The notes beneath the pieces are model-generated. The model was not told the origin of the DNA. It searched no databases and saw nothing but the letters and a program-made list of their open reading frames with translations. DNA of 64,000 nt, from the NCBI RefSeq assembly GCF_000760115.1, contig NZ_JNAS01000001.1, positions 356,067 through 420,066 of the forward strand. Reading direction: 5' to 3'. This stretch comes from Prochlorococcus marinus str. SB (lineage in GTDB: Bacteria > Cyanobacteriota > Cyanobacteriia > PCC-6307 > Cyanobiaceae). Below are positions 39,438 through 50,300 of this stretch, in pieces; the first letter of the stretch is position 1, and the number at the start of each line of letters is the position of its first letter. The position numbers and the translations under genes are program-made.

Positions 39438-40333
39438 CCCGCGTGATAACTACTTCTAACTAAAGGGCCAGAAGATACTTTTTTGAATCCTAATTCCTTA
39501 GAGAAGCGATATAAATATTCAAACTCTGATGGATCCCAATATTTCTTAACTGCCAAATGATTGAATGAGGGCCTTAAATATTGGCCAATTGTAATTTGAT
39601 CACAATCTATTTTTTTAAGATCATAAATTGTATTTTTTATTTCATCCAATGTTTCCCCAAGTCCTAACATAATTCCTGATTTAGTTTGAATATGAGGAGC
39701 AATATCCTTTGACTTTTTTAGTAAGCTAAGGGATTTTTTATAATTTGCACCCCTCCTAACTTCTTTTTGCAGTCTTTCAACAGTTTCAAGATTATGATTA
39801 AAGCATATTGGATCTTTTTCTAAAATCATCTTCAATCTCTCAGTCTGAAGGTTATTTGTTTCATCAAGATTTTTGCCTCCACCCCATAAATCAGGAGTTA
39901 AAACTTCAATTTTAATTGTTGAATCAATTTTTCTAATCTCATCAATTGTAGATATAAATAAATTTGCACCATGATCAGGGAGATCGTCTCTAGCTACAGA
40001 TGTCAAAACAACATATTTCAAATTTAGTACTTTCACTGCTTCAGCCACTTGAGTACATTCATCAATATTGATAGAACTAGGTCTACCTTTATTTACCTGA
40101 CAAAAAGCACATGAACGAGAACATATCGATCCACCCAGTAAGAAGGTAGCTGTTCCTGAGGCATAACATTCTGCTCTATTTGGACATCTTGCTTCTTCAC
40201 AAATAGTATGAATATTTGATTTTTTGATTAGTGTTTGTATTTTTTCGAATTCTGAAGCTTTACTAATAGGAAATTTAATCCAAGAGGGAAGTCTTAAGAT
40301 TTTTTCTTTCTTGATTAGATTATTGTGTATCAT
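39434..40333 (-). CDS. lipA: lipoyl synthase
   Basis: A 299-residue radical-SAM enzyme inserting two sulphurs into octanoyl-protein to make lipoate. Auxiliary-cluster cysteines are Cys45, Cys50 and Cys56 (CEEARCPNRAEC). The SAM-cluster cysteines are Cys71, Cys75 and Cys78 (CSRSCAFC). The closing RSSYHAG carries the conserved arginine-serine motif. The length is normal. It follows recR by 3 bases on the minus strand. Confidence 0.97.
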   Translation of the reverse strand: MIHNNLIKKEKILRLPSWIKFPISKASEFEKIQTLIKKSNIHTICEEARCPNRAECYASGTATFLLGGSICSRSCAFCQVNKGRPSSINIDECTQVAEAVKVLNLKYVVLTSVARDDLPDHGANLFISTIDEIRKIDSTIKIEVLTPDLWGGGKNLDETNNLQTERLKMILEKDPICFNHNLETVERLQKEVRRGANYKKSLSLLKKSKDIAPHIQTKSGIMLGLGETLDEIKNTIYDLKKIDCDQITIGQYLRPSFNHLAVKKYWDPSEFEYLYRFSKELGFKKVSSGPLVRSSYHAG

Positions 40334-40336
40334 TGT

Positions 40337-40936
40337 CTAATTTAGATTTGTTCTGCCCTCTAAGGCCCTTGCAAGTGTAACTTCATCCACATATTCAAGT
40401 TCACTGCCCATTGGGAGCCCATATGCAATCCTCGTAACTTTAGTAAAAGGGGCTAACAATTTTCCAATATAAAGACTTGTTGTATCTCCCTCAACACTTG
40501 GGGTCAATGCCAATATGATCTCATCTATTTCTGACTTACTAACTCTCTCTACCAAGCTTCTTATTTCTAAGAGTTCGGGGCCAACAGAATCCATTGGGGA
40601 TATTAAACCACCAATAACATGGTAAACACCTTTAAATTCTCTGGCGCGCTCCAGAGCAAGCAAATCTTTAGTTTCTGCTACTACACAGATTAGTTTTTGA
40701 TTTCTTTCAGTATTTCTACAAATTTCGCATTCATCTTCTGAAGTCAAATTGAAGCATTTTTTGCAACGACCAACATTACTATGTGCTTCTAACAGAGCCT
40801 TTGAAAATTCTCTTATTGTACTTTCAGGTTGTTTTAAAATAAACAGGGCTAATCGTTGAGCTGTTTTGGGGCCAATCCCTGGGAATTTCTCAAAATGACC
40901 GATTAATTTTGAAAGTGGTTTGGTATAAGTAATCAA
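40337..40936 (-). CDS. recR: recombination protein RecR
   Basis: A 199-residue RecR, which acts with RecF and RecO to load RecA at gaps. The helix-hairpin-helix region [13 protein letters not shown] is at residues 18-30. The zinc finger uses Cys58, Cys61, Cys70 and Cys73. The Toprim domain begins at [10 protein letters not shown] near residue 84. The length is normal. It is divergent from psbP and followed by lipA after 3 bases. Confidence 0.96.
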   Translation of the reverse strand: MITYTKPLSKLIGHFEKFPGIGPKTAQRLALFILKQPESTIREFSKALLEAHSNVGRCKKCFNLTSEDECEICRNTERNQKLICVVAETKDLLALERAREFKGVYHVIGGLISPMDSVGPELLEIRSLVERVSKSEIDEIILALTPSVEGDTTSLYIGKLLAPFTKVTRIAYGLPMGSELEYVDEVTLARALEGRTNLN

Positions 40937-41039
40937 AATTAAACTATTTCTAGAGATAATTTAGACGCAAAATTCCGAATTGCCATAATTGTTTGCTTTT
41001 AATGTCTTATGATGTTTTAAGTTAGTACTCTCAATCAAA

Positions 41040-41597
41040 ATGAAAAATATTAAATTTAACCCTTTCAAATATTTATTTTTGATTTTTTTGTGTTTAACAC
41101 TGAGTGCTTGTAGTGGCGGACTAAATGCGGGATTAGAAGCTTATCAAAGTCCAGATGGTAGATATGCCTTTTTGTATCCAACAGGATGGACTAGAGTAAA
41201 AGTCGATGGAGGACCTGAAATTATTTATCATGATTTAATAAATAGTAATGAGACCTTAAGTTTAGTTATCTCTGATGTCAATAAAGAGGTTCAATTAGAG
41301 CAATTAGGAAGCCCAAGTGAAGTTGGTCAAACATTAATTGATAAAGTCATTGCTCCCGAAGGTTCAGGTAGAGAGGTAAAACTTATAAATGCCAATAAGA
41401 GGGAAACATCTAATCATATTTTCTATGATTTAGAGTATGAATTAAATTTAAATGAACAGGCAAGACATGAATTAGCTACTGTCGTAATTGATAGAGGAAC
41501 ACTTTACACTTTCGCTGTAGGAACAAATGAAGAAAGGTGGAATAAAGTTGACGGTATGTTTAGTAACGTAATTGAATCATTTAACTTCTTAATATAG
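41040..41597 (+). CDS. psbP: PsbP-like lipoprotein (CyanoP), photosystem II
   Basis: A 185-residue lipoprotein. The signal peptide ends in the lipobox LSAC, with Cys24 the lipid-bearing residue. The PsbP fold follows, starting LEAYQSPDGRYAFLYPTGW and including VVIDRGTLYTFAVGTNEERW. In cyanobacteria this protein associates with photosystem II on the lumen side and is thought to help assembly rather than form the main extrinsic cap. It is divergent from recR across 103 bases and convergent with the ABC transporter, 14 bases away. Confidence 0.93.
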   Translation: MKNIKFNPFKYLFLIFLCLTLSACSGGLNAGLEAYQSPDGRYAFLYPTGWTRVKVDGGPEIIYHDLINSNETLSLVISDVNKEVQLEQLGSPSEVGQTLIDKVIAPEGSGREVKLINANKRETSNHIFYDLEYELNLNEQARHELATVVIDRGTLYTFAVGTNEERWNKVDGMFSNVIESFNFLI

Positions 41598-41611
41598 TTT
41601 AGAAATTCATA

Positions 41612-43384
41612 CTAGATTCCTACTTGAACATTCCACAAATCAGCATATATTTTGTTCTGATCTAATAGTTTTTCATGTTTTCCGCTTTCAACTATTTTAC
41701 CTTTATCAATAACTACAATATTATCCGCATTTTTTATAGTACTTAACCTATGAGCAATTACTATAGTTGTTCTTTCTTTTGTGATTTTAGATAAAGATTT
41801 TTGAATTAAAGCCTCTGTTTCATTATCAACTGAAGCTGTAGCTTCATCTAATATTAATATTGGAGCATCCTTTAAAACAGCTCTTGCCAAGGCAATTCTT
41901 TGACGTTGCCCGCCTGAGAGCCTTTGGCCCCTTTCCCCCACAATAGTTTTATAACCATCTGGTAATTGTTCAATAAATTTATGAGCTTCCGCAATCTTTG
42001 AAGCTTTAATAATATCTTTAAGACTTGGATTGATTGAGCCATAAGCAATATTTTCTTGTACACTCCCATGAAATAAATAAGTTTCTTGACTTACTAAAGA
42101 GATACACTTTCTTAAATCCCTCAAATTTATTTCTTTAATAGAAACCCCATCCAATGTTATTGACCCATTTTTACTATCATAGATTCTAAGTAGTAGTTTT
42201 ATTATTGTACTTTTCCCAGAACCTGTTAAACCAACAATTCCTAATGTTGAGTTATTTTCAATTTTAAAATTTATGTTTTTTAAAGTTAAATCTCGTCCAG
42301 GATAATTAAAATTTATATTATTAAAAATAATTTCTCCTTTAATATCTTTGGGTTCAATTTTTATTTTTCCATCTTTTATTTTTATAGGCGTATCTATGAG
42401 ATCAATTACTCTATCTATTGAAGCCATAGATCTCTGAAAATCATCTAAAACATGCCCCAAAGTAGTTAAAGGCCACAATAGTCTTTGTGTAATAAACACT
42501 AAAAAACTATAAGTACCTACATCAAGTGTCTTATTCCAAGTTTGGAAACCTCCAATTAATAGAATAGCAATAAAAGCAAATAAGATTGCAAATCTTATAA
42601 GAGGGATAAAAGCAGAAGATAATTTTATTGCAGCCTTATTACTTCTTTGATAATCGAGACTTTCCTTATTTAATCTATTTAGTTCCCATTTTTCTTTCGT
42701 AAAACTTTTTATAGTTAGAATTCCACTTAAATTATTATTAAGCCTTGATGCCAACAGTCCAGCTTTATTTCTGACATCTCTGTATTTTGGAGCAAGCTTC
42801 CTTTGAAATTTAATTGATCCTAAAAATATAATTGGAATAGGAAAGAAAGCAAATAAAGCGATTTTTGGAGCGACAAAAATCATAGTGCCCCCAATTATTA
42901 AGACAGTTATAAATAACTGAATAATCTGATTAGCCCCTTGGTCTAGAAATCTCTCGAGTTGATTTATATCATCATTCAAAATAGACAATAGCCTTCCAGT
43001 ATTATCATTTTCAAAAAAATCCATATCTAATTCCTGAATATGCTCATAAGCTTTTATTCTTAATTTATGTTGCGATAGCTGAGCCAAATTTCTCCATAAA
43101 ATCGAATATAAATATTCAAAAGAGGATTCACCAGACCAAACTATTCCTGAAGCAAATGCAAGAAAAATCAATTGTGCTGGAACTTCTTTTATTCCAAAAC
43201 CAGCAATCCATGAATTCTGTTCCTTAACCACGATATCGACTGCAAGACCAATTATTACAGGGGGAGCTAAATCTAATATTTTATTAATTATGGAACTAAG
43301 AAAAGCAAAAAATAGTAGCCCTCTTTCCTCAATAAGATTTAAATAAAGTCTAATTATTGGATTTTGATTGTTCTTAGACCTCAT
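41612..43384 (-). CDS. ABC exporter (fused membrane and ATPase domains)
   Basis: A 590-residue half-transporter. The transmembrane domain with about six helices covers residues 20-320. The ATPase domain follows: Walker A GLTGSGKST near 382, signature LSGGQRQRIALARA, Walker B ILILDEATASVD, and a HRLSTI switch. This is the MsbA/lipid-drug exporter class and would work as a homodimer or with another half. The substrate cannot be read from sequence. A 97-residue exported protein gene lies 11 bases upstream on the same strand. Confidence 0.93.
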   Translation of the reverse strand: MRSKNNQNPIIRLYLNLIEERGLLFFAFLSSIINKILDLAPPVIIGLAVDIVVKEQNSWIAGFGIKEVPAQLIFLAFASGIVWSGESSFEYLYSILWRNLAQLSQHKLRIKAYEHIQELDMDFFENDNTGRLLSILNDDINQLERFLDQGANQIIQLFITVLIIGGTMIFVAPKIALFAFFPIPIIFLGSIKFQRKLAPKYRDVRNKAGLLASRLNNNLSGILTIKSFTKEKWELNRLNKESLDYQRSNKAAIKLSSAFIPLIRFAILFAFIAILLIGGFQTWNKTLDVGTYSFLVFITQRLLWPLTTLGHVLDDFQRSMASIDRVIDLIDTPIKIKDGKIKIEPKDIKGEIIFNNINFNYPGRDLTLKNINFKIENNSTLGIVGLTGSGKSTIIKLLLRIYDSKNGSITLDGVSIKEINLRDLRKCISLVSQETYLFHGSVQENIAYGSINPSLKDIIKASKIAEAHKFIEQLPDGYKTIVGERGQRLSGGQRQRIALARAVLKDAPILILDEATASVDNETEALIQKSLSKITKERTTIVIAHRLSTIKNADNIVVIDKGKIVESGKHEKLLDQNKIYADLWNVQVGI

Positions 43385-43395
43385 AAAAATAATAA

Positions 43396-43689
43396 TTAAA
43401 TTTTTCTATTATGATTTAAATTTTTTTTAGTTTCTAATTTACATTTTATTTTTGCATCTTGATGACTTGCAGTTTGCATAAATTCTTCGTAGTAACAATC
43501 ACAAGTTTCATTCGCTATTTCTTCACTATATACCATTTCAGCTTTCATCATCTCCTCTTTGACACTCTGAAGACAAAATAATTTTATAATTGAATTTTGT
43601 TTCGTTTGAGCTAAATAATAACTATTAAATGAGTTGAATAGTATTATCAGATTCACAAAAATAAAGAAATTATATTTGCTAGCTTTCAT
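43396..43689 (-). CDS. small exported Cys-containing protein
   Basis: A 97-residue protein of unknown function. An N-terminal hydrophobic segment (about residues 8-28) resembles a signal peptide or anchor. The remaining part contains four cysteines: one in LFCLQS near 39, a CDCYYEEFM pair near 63-65, and one in KIKCKLE near 83. The second half is charged and helical. It is placed between the DEAD-box helicase and the ABC exporter, with 9 and 11 bases to its neighbours. A periplasmic or lumenal role is possible; nothing firmer can be said. Confidence 0.6.
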   Translation of the reverse strand: MKASKYNFFIFVNLIILFNSFNSYYLAQTKQNSIIKLFCLQSVKEEMMKAEMVYSEEIANETCDCYYEEFMQTASHQDAKIKCKLETKKNLNHNRKI

Positions 43690-43698
43690 TCTCTATCA

Positions 43699-45480
43699 CT
43701 AGTTTCTGACTTTAATCTTTTTTAATTTATTTTTAGTTTCTCTATGCAGATCTCTGGGTAAATCTACCAAACTGTAATCATTAAAAATCTGTATCTTACC
43801 AATTGATCTACCATTTATATTAGTTGAATTACAGATTGAGGATATAATATTTGCAACTCTAACTCCATCAAATTTACCAAAATTAAATTTGTAGGTTTCA
43901 AAAGAATCATTTTGATAATTATTTCTTCTATTTGAATTTCTCATACGATTATTACTATTTCTATTTGATCTATTTCGATCAGTATTATTTTGTTTATTAA
44001 TCCAAGAATCATCTTCATTAACAAAAAATGATTTATTACCTATTACTAAATTAATCGCCGCCATTGCAATATTTGAGTCATCCATAGAGTATTTTTCTTT
44101 TAAATTATCTAGTACATCAATAATCAAAGCTTTATTTTCTTCATTTTCATCTTTAGCTAAAGAACTCTCATTAACATTATCTATAAGTTTCTCCATCCTT
44201 TTTTCATTTATTATTTTATTACTTGGTATATTAATTTCTTCAATCTTGGTTCTTGTTGAGTTTTCTAAGTTTCTTAGAAAATGTTTTTCTCTTTGATTGA
44301 CAAATAAAATTGCTTCTCCTGATCTGCCTGCCCTTCCAGTTCTTCCAATTCTATGAGTATATGTTTCCTTGTCAAAAGGAAAATCGTAATTAACAACAAG
44401 TTTTATCCTCTCAACATCTAATCCTCTAGCTGCGACATCAGTTGCAACAAGGATATTAATAAATCCTTTTTTCAATCTATCTACAGTATTTTCTCTTTGA
44501 TTTTGAGGTATATCTCCATTAAGTACTGCCACAGTATGACCTGAATTCTCTAAAGCTTCAGCTATTGAAGTAGTAAGTAGTTTTGTCCTAACAAAAATAA
44601 TTACTCCCTCGTTATTAAGTTCTAGTATTCTTTTTAAAGCATCTAACTTATGATGCCTTTGTACATATAGAAATTTTTGCGAAATTAATTGAGTTTCTTT
44701 TTTGACACTTTTGATTAATATTTCGGCGGGATCATTTAGATATTTTTTTGCGATATTTCTTATCTCACTAGGCATTGTTGCTGAAAACAATACCATCTGC
44801 TTATTTTCCGGAAGTTGATCTATTATCCATTCAATATCTTCAAGAAAACCCATATTTAACATTTCATCTGCCTCATCTAAAACAAGACAATTTATATCTG
44901 TAATTTTAAAAGTCCCCTGCCTTATATGATCCATTATTCGGCCTGGGGTCCCAACTACTACATCAACTTTTCTTTTTAATGCAGAAATTTGATTTCGATA
45001 GTCGGTACCTCCATATATTGCAACCGTCTTAAAATTACTAGATTCAGAACTATAACTTTTAAAAGATTCTGCTACCTGAGTTGCTAATTCTCTTGTAGGA
45101 GTCATAACTAAAACCTTGGCATTTAATTCTTTATTATCTGTAAGTTTTTCTATTAATGGTAATGCGAAAGCTGCAGTCTTTCCTGTTCCTGTTTGTGCTT
45201 GGCCTAGTAAATCCCTGCCTAACATTAGTTCGGGAATTGCAGCTTTTTGGATGGGAGTTGGATTTTTATATCCTTTATTTATTAACGAGTTTAAGATCGA
45301 TTGATTAAACCCAAAATCTAGAAATCCATTCTCAATATCATCTCCTTTCGATACATCCAAAAGTTGAGATTCAATTTCTTTTTTATTCTCTAAGTTCTTG
45401 AACTCTAGTAGGGAAGAATCTTCATTCTGAGACTTTTCCTGCTCACTACCAAGAAAGTTACTATCTTTTTTTAAAGCCAT
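43699..45480 (-). CDS. deaD: DEAD-box RNA helicase (CsdA/DeaD type)
   Basis: A 593-residue helicase. The Q motif is FNQSILNSLINKGYKNPTPIQ (in parts) near residue 58. Motif I AQTGTGKTAA is near 93, DEAD near 200, SAT near 233 and HRIGRTGRAG near 380. A DbpA-like RNA-binding domain (about 525-590) follows an Asn/Arg-rich low-complexity linker (about 495-525). This order matches DeaD/CsdA, which helps ribosome assembly and mRNA unwinding in the cold. The mRNA leader folds into a hairpin ending at the start codon, listed separately. Confidence 0.92.
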   Translation of the reverse strand: MALKKDSNFLGSEQEKSQNEDSSLLEFKNLENKKEIESQLLDVSKGDDIENGFLDFGFNQSILNSLINKGYKNPTPIQKAAIPELMLGRDLLGQAQTGTGKTAAFALPLIEKLTDNKELNAKVLVMTPTRELATQVAESFKSYSSESSNFKTVAIYGGTDYRNQISALKRKVDVVVGTPGRIMDHIRQGTFKITDINCLVLDEADEMLNMGFLEDIEWIIDQLPENKQMVLFSATMPSEIRNIAKKYLNDPAEILIKSVKKETQLISQKFLYVQRHHKLDALKRILELNNEGVIIFVRTKLLTTSIAEALENSGHTVAVLNGDIPQNQRENTVDRLKKGFINILVATDVAARGLDVERIKLVVNYDFPFDKETYTHRIGRTGRAGRSGEAILFVNQREKHFLRNLENSTRTKIEEINIPSNKIINEKRMEKLIDNVNESSLAKDENEENKALIIDVLDNLKEKYSMDDSNIAMAAINLVIGNKSFFVNEDDSWINKQNNTDRNRSNRNSNNRMRNSNRRNNYQNDSFETYKFNFGKFDGVRVANIISSICNSTNINGRSIGKIQIFNDYSLVDLPRDLHRETKNKLKKIKVRN

Positions 45481-45516
45481 TTTAAATGCCTAATAATCTT
45501 CTGATTAGGCATTCAA
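45481..45516 (-). promoter_or_regulatory. hairpin at the deaD translation start
   Basis: In the mRNA sense AATGCCTAAT pairs perfectly with ATTAGGCATT (45504-45513 with 45485-45494) around a 9-base loop. A G-U and two further A-U pairs (45514-45516 with 45482-45484) bring the stem to about 13 pairs, ending one base before the ATG. The AGG, the only Shine-Dalgarno-like bases, lies inside the 3' arm. No T-tract follows in either direction, so a terminator is unlikely. Control of translation initiation is inferred. Confidence 0.6.
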
Positions 45517-45618
45517 CAAATATCTAAAATGACTTAAATTGTTGATTAGCCTTACAGAGCCACATTATTAATCTAACATCTTGGAGATAAGATATTACTA
45601 ATTTCTCAAAAATAAAAT

Positions 45619-47322
45619 TTAATTTAAATAATATATATTTAAAGATTTTTTCGCTCTTGTAACAGCGGTATAAAATAACCTTCTTTCAAAATTATCTCTG
45701 CAAAAGATATTTTGATTATCTTTTTTTTCTTTTACAGCATATTGATTTCTTATATAATTTTGGGCCCACATAATATTTACTTTTTCAGATTCACTTCCTT
45801 GAGATTTATGAATAGTAATGGCTATTGCTGGGACAACATTTTCTAAATTAGATGGATCAATTAATGCGACAATTTCTTCGTTATTATCATTAAATTTTCT
45901 AAAAAGATATTTTCTTTTATTTTTTAAACCTATAAGTACTCCGATATCCCCATTTGACAATCCAAGTTCATTATTATTTTTTGTACACATGATCGGAACA
46001 CCCTCTTTAAGAGTTTTAAGGTCATAGGGTTTTTTTTGACCAAAAATAATTTCATTCAAATATTCAACACTCCATATTCCGGAATTTTTTTCGCATAAAA
46101 TCAATTGACTTTGTAAATCCATAAATATCTTATCTACTAAATCTTTTTCATTAAGCAATAAATTATCAATACTTTTATCAAATATATATTTTTTTTTACT
46201 TAAATTTGAAGTTGAAATATTTAACTTTTTTAGATGACTTGTAATCGAAAATAATAGATCTTTTGGAATTTCTTTTTCACTACTCTTTGAAATAGTAATT
46301 TCTTTTGAGTTATTATCTTTTTCTAATTCTTTTATCTTTTGATTAAGTAAAGAAAAATCATTTTTAAATATTAAACTACTAATTAATGCTATATCTCCAT
46401 TATTTCTATAAGTTTTTTCTAAATTTACTACACAAGATTTAATTGAACTATTTTCGGAATATTCAAACAAATAATTCCATATAGAACAGTTATTTACTGG
46501 AGACAATTGATTTTTATCTCCAACTAAAATAATTTTACAGTCCTTTGCTAGCAAATTTAAAACTGATTCAATCAAATCGATATTAACCATTGACATTTCA
46601 TCAATTATGAAAATATCAAGCTCTTTTAGTTTAAATTTCAACTTAAGAGATTTATTTTGATAATTTAAAATCCATCTATGTAAAGTTTGAAATTCTATTT
46701 GGTCTAGAAATTTGCTATGGGAAATATTTTTTTTATCATTAAGAGCTTCTTTTAAACGAGCTGTAGCTTTACCAGTTGGAGCAGACAAACCAATATTTAA
46801 AAAGTTATCAATTTGAAGGAGTTCTAGTATTAACTTTATTATTAAAGTGGTTTTACCCGTACCTGGTCCACCTTGAAGGAAAACTAAGTTTGAATATTTA
46901 AATATATTTTTAATTTGATCAATTTTGTTATCATTTTTATTAATTAATGAGTTCATTAAAATATCGGTATCTATTTTTTTTAGAAATGAATTAATAACTC
47001 TTTCTATCTTTTTTGACCATTTTGATAAGGATAATTTTCTATTTACTAATTCGAATGGAGAATGAAGGGAACCAATTAAACCTATTTTTTTTAGAATATC
47101 TATATGTTTATTGGGCCAGCCATCTTCTAATAATTCAAAGATTATTAAACTATTATCAACATCAATAATAGTTTCACCATTTTTTTCAAACTCCAATAAA
47201 ATTGTTATTACATCTTTTACGAAATTTCCATATTTTTTTTCACTAAATTTGAAAATAACTAAAATTAAATTAAATATATGATCGTATTGGAACTTTTCAT
47301 GCTCTGTAGTAGTTTTAGCCAT
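45619..47322 (-). CDS. recD: exodeoxyribonuclease V alpha subunit RecD
   Basis: A 567-residue helicase subunit of RecBCD. Walker A QGGPGTGKTTL is near residue 150. Walker B is in FIIDEMSMV, and the closing superfamily-1 motifs are AITIHKSQGSE and TAVTRAKKSL. The length is close to E. coli RecD (608). It follows recB with one base between stop and start. It is Lys-, Asn- and Ile-rich like its neighbours, reflecting base composition. The 138 bases downstream lead to deaD with no classical terminator. Confidence 0.93.
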   Translation of the reverse strand: MAKTTTEHEKFQYDHIFNLILVIFKFSEKKYGNFVKDVITILLEFEKNGETIIDVDNSLIIFELLEDGWPNKHIDILKKIGLIGSLHSPFELVNRKLSLSKWSKKIERVINSFLKKIDTDILMNSLINKNDNKIDQIKNIFKYSNLVFLQGGPGTGKTTLIIKLILELLQIDNFLNIGLSAPTGKATARLKEALNDKKNISHSKFLDQIEFQTLHRWILNYQNKSLKLKFKLKELDIFIIDEMSMVNIDLIESVLNLLAKDCKIILVGDKNQLSPVNNCSIWNYLFEYSENSSIKSCVVNLEKTYRNNGDIALISSLIFKNDFSLLNQKIKELEKDNNSKEITISKSSEKEIPKDLLFSITSHLKKLNISTSNLSKKKYIFDKSIDNLLLNEKDLVDKIFMDLQSQLILCEKNSGIWSVEYLNEIIFGQKKPYDLKTLKEGVPIMCTKNNNELGLSNGDIGVLIGLKNKRKYLFRKFNDNNEEIVALIDPSNLENVVPAIAITIHKSQGSESEKVNIMWAQNYIRNQYAVKEKKDNQNIFCRDNFERRLFYTAVTRAKKSLNIYYLN

Positions 47323-47323
47323 T

Positions 47324-50300
47324 CTAAAAAAGGTTATCTAAATAATTAATTCTTTTTAAAGGTGCTTTGCTAATAAAAATACCTGGAGATATATCTTCAG
47401 ACTTAGATTTTTCAAATAATTCAAAATCTGGCAATCCCTTTAAAAACAAATAAATATATCCTCCTAGATGTTTATGTGGTTGATAATTTTTAAGTCGCCA
47501 CTTTAATAATCTATGCAATGCTAATAAATAAAGATGAGATTGCAATGGATAATGATGTTTAATCATTTCATTTCTCATGTTTTCATAGTTATAGTTTCTT
47601 GGTAAACAATCACTATTATCACTACCAGAAATCAAATTACTTTTCCAATCAATTACCCACCATTTACTATCTTCTAATTTATTTCCTACAGGGAAAACAC
47701 AATCAATACATCCTGAATGAAAGCCTTTATTCATAATTTGAAGATCATTTATTTTATTTGCATATTCTTCACCAAATTCATATTCCTGATCTAAAAAAAA
47801 GCAATTTGATATATCATTAGAATTAATATTTCTACCTTCATAAGATAGGGTTAAATCATATTTGAGTTCCTTAATTAAGTATTCTTTGGGAATATCAACT
47901 AGTTTCTTATTTTGTAATTCTCTTCCTAAAGATATATTTATGATTCTTAAAATCGCATCTTTTACTTTAAAAGCCAAAGAAGTATCGATTTGATGAAAGT
48001 TCAATTCCTCAATTATTAAATCAATTAATTCTTGATTATTATCGTTTCTAAATTCAAATCTTTCTATTATTTTGTGCAGGCAAGTCCCAGCAATAGTTCC
48101 TTTTGGAAATTCACTTAAGGGATTTGGATAAGAAAAATAATTAGGATAATTATTTGAATTCTTAAAATTAGAATCTTTGATAATTGATATATTATCCTCA
48201 TAATCCTTATATTGATAAATGACTGCATCAATATTTTTATCTTTACTTATCCAAGAAGAATAACTTGAATAAGAAATAAATTGATCTGAATTAAATAAAT
48301 TAGATATTTTTTTATTAACGTTATCGATTTTCCAAAGATTATTATTCAATTGGTTGTTTTGGAACTTAGAAAAAATTTCTTTTGTTTTCTCTTTTTCTAT
48401 CCTGACTTCAAAAGTAGACTTATAAATATTGATATTTTCCAAATTATTAAGTAAATCATTATTTAAAATATTATTTGTATCCTCTAAATCATTAAAAACA
48501 ATAAGTTTATATTTGCTCCTTGTAAGTGCTACATAAATTAACCTCTCGCTCTCTTTAAATAAATCTTCTTCTTCTATTAATTTAAATTTTTCAACCTTCT
48601 CGTAATTATTAGAGATATTAACATATATATTTCTATTAATATTTGATTTCCAAAGAGGTCCTTTAATTTTACTTGACTTATTTGAAATAATTGAGAGATA
48701 TGGACATAGGACTATTTCAAATTCGAGGCCCTTACTACTATGAATGGTAGAAAGATTTATTCCATTTTGAAGATTATAATCTTTCGTCAAAAAATCTTCT
48801 CCAGTGCAAATTCTTAAAATATGATCTAACTGATTTTTATACCAGTTGAAGACTATATTGAGATCAAAATCATTATTTATTAATTCTATTTCAACAATTT
48901 CTGAAAGTTGAAATAAATTTGAATTTAAATCTGAATCTTGAATAATCGAGGATGACTTGTAATTTATAAGTATTTCGTTAACAATGTTTAAAAAACCTTT
49001 TTCTCTTAGTTCTTGGGACCAAGTAATGCATTTATTAATTAAAATTTCTAAATTATTACTAATTCCATGTTCAAGTAAATCTTCTAATTTTATTTCTATA
49101 AACTTTGAAGCAGCAAGCAAAGTTATATTTTTTAAAGACCTCGGATTTAATAAACATTCAATTAATAAAAATAGTAGAGAACTTGCTTCTGTATCAAAAA
49201 TATTTTGTTTATTTTGAATTTTGCATGGGATATTAAACTGATTTAATTTTTTTTTAAAATCTAAGCATTGCGAATTATTTAATGTAAGAATCGCAATTTT
49301 ATTAATATCAATTTCTTTATTATTCAAAATAAAGTTAACTATGTATTGAGTTACAAGATCCTCTACATCAGTCTCTTTTTTTGAAAATTCTACAATTTCA
49401 AATACATCCTTAAATTTCAATTCAGGATTAATATTTTCATTAATTCTTGAGGTTAATTTACTATAGTTTAGTTTTGATTGTTTAAGTCCATTCTTATAAA
49501 GTATATTAAGAACCTCAATTAACTCCTTTGAGGATCTATAGTTATCTGTAAGACTAAAAAGTTCGATTGCATTAGATCTTGCATCTAAGTAAGTTTCAAT
49601 ATCTCCACCTCTAAATTTGTAAATCGCTTGTTTTGGATCACCTACGCAAAGTAAAAAATGATTTTTTGTATTAAAGAACTTTTTTATTAAATTCCACTGA
49701 GTAATATCTGTATCTTGAAACTCATCAACTAAGACACATTTAAATGTTTTTTGAATTTTAGATAGAGTATTAATATTACTAATTTCCGAATCTAGAAATG
49801 TATTTTCTAAAGTCTTTATAAGATCATTGAAGTTGAAAATAGAGAAACTTTTCTTTAATTCAATTAATTTTATATAAGCTATTTGAGTAAATATTCTTAC
49901 AAATTCAGTAAAGAAACCATCTTTTATTTTATAAATTTTATCTTGTAATAAATTAAATTTAGTAAAATCTAATTTTAGATTATGTTTATTAATTTCTTTA
50001 GATATATTTTCAATGTAAAAATATTTAGATAAAAGATCATCCTTAGAAATATCATATATAAAATCAATAACATTTTTAGAATTAAGCCTTTTGTTAATCT
50101 CTTCAATCCAACAATTTATTTGATTAAACTTATTATTTCTTGGTTTTGCAGCATATATTTGACTTTTTCCTCCACTCTCTTTAATTAATTTTCCCAACTC
50201 TATGAGTTGTAAAAATAATTCCTTACCTTTCTTATTCCATTCATAACAAAACTCGTTCCAATTTAAATAAAAAAATTCATTAAAATAATTATTTAAATCA

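Noticed and set aside
40985..41013. A psbP promoter (TTGTTT and TATGAT boxes)
   Set aside because: The spacing is about 13 bases, too short for a standard promoter; only an isolated -10-like TATGAT remains.
45485..45513. The deaD leader hairpin as a terminator for recD
   Set aside because: No T-tract follows on the minus strand and the stem ends at the next gene's start codon.
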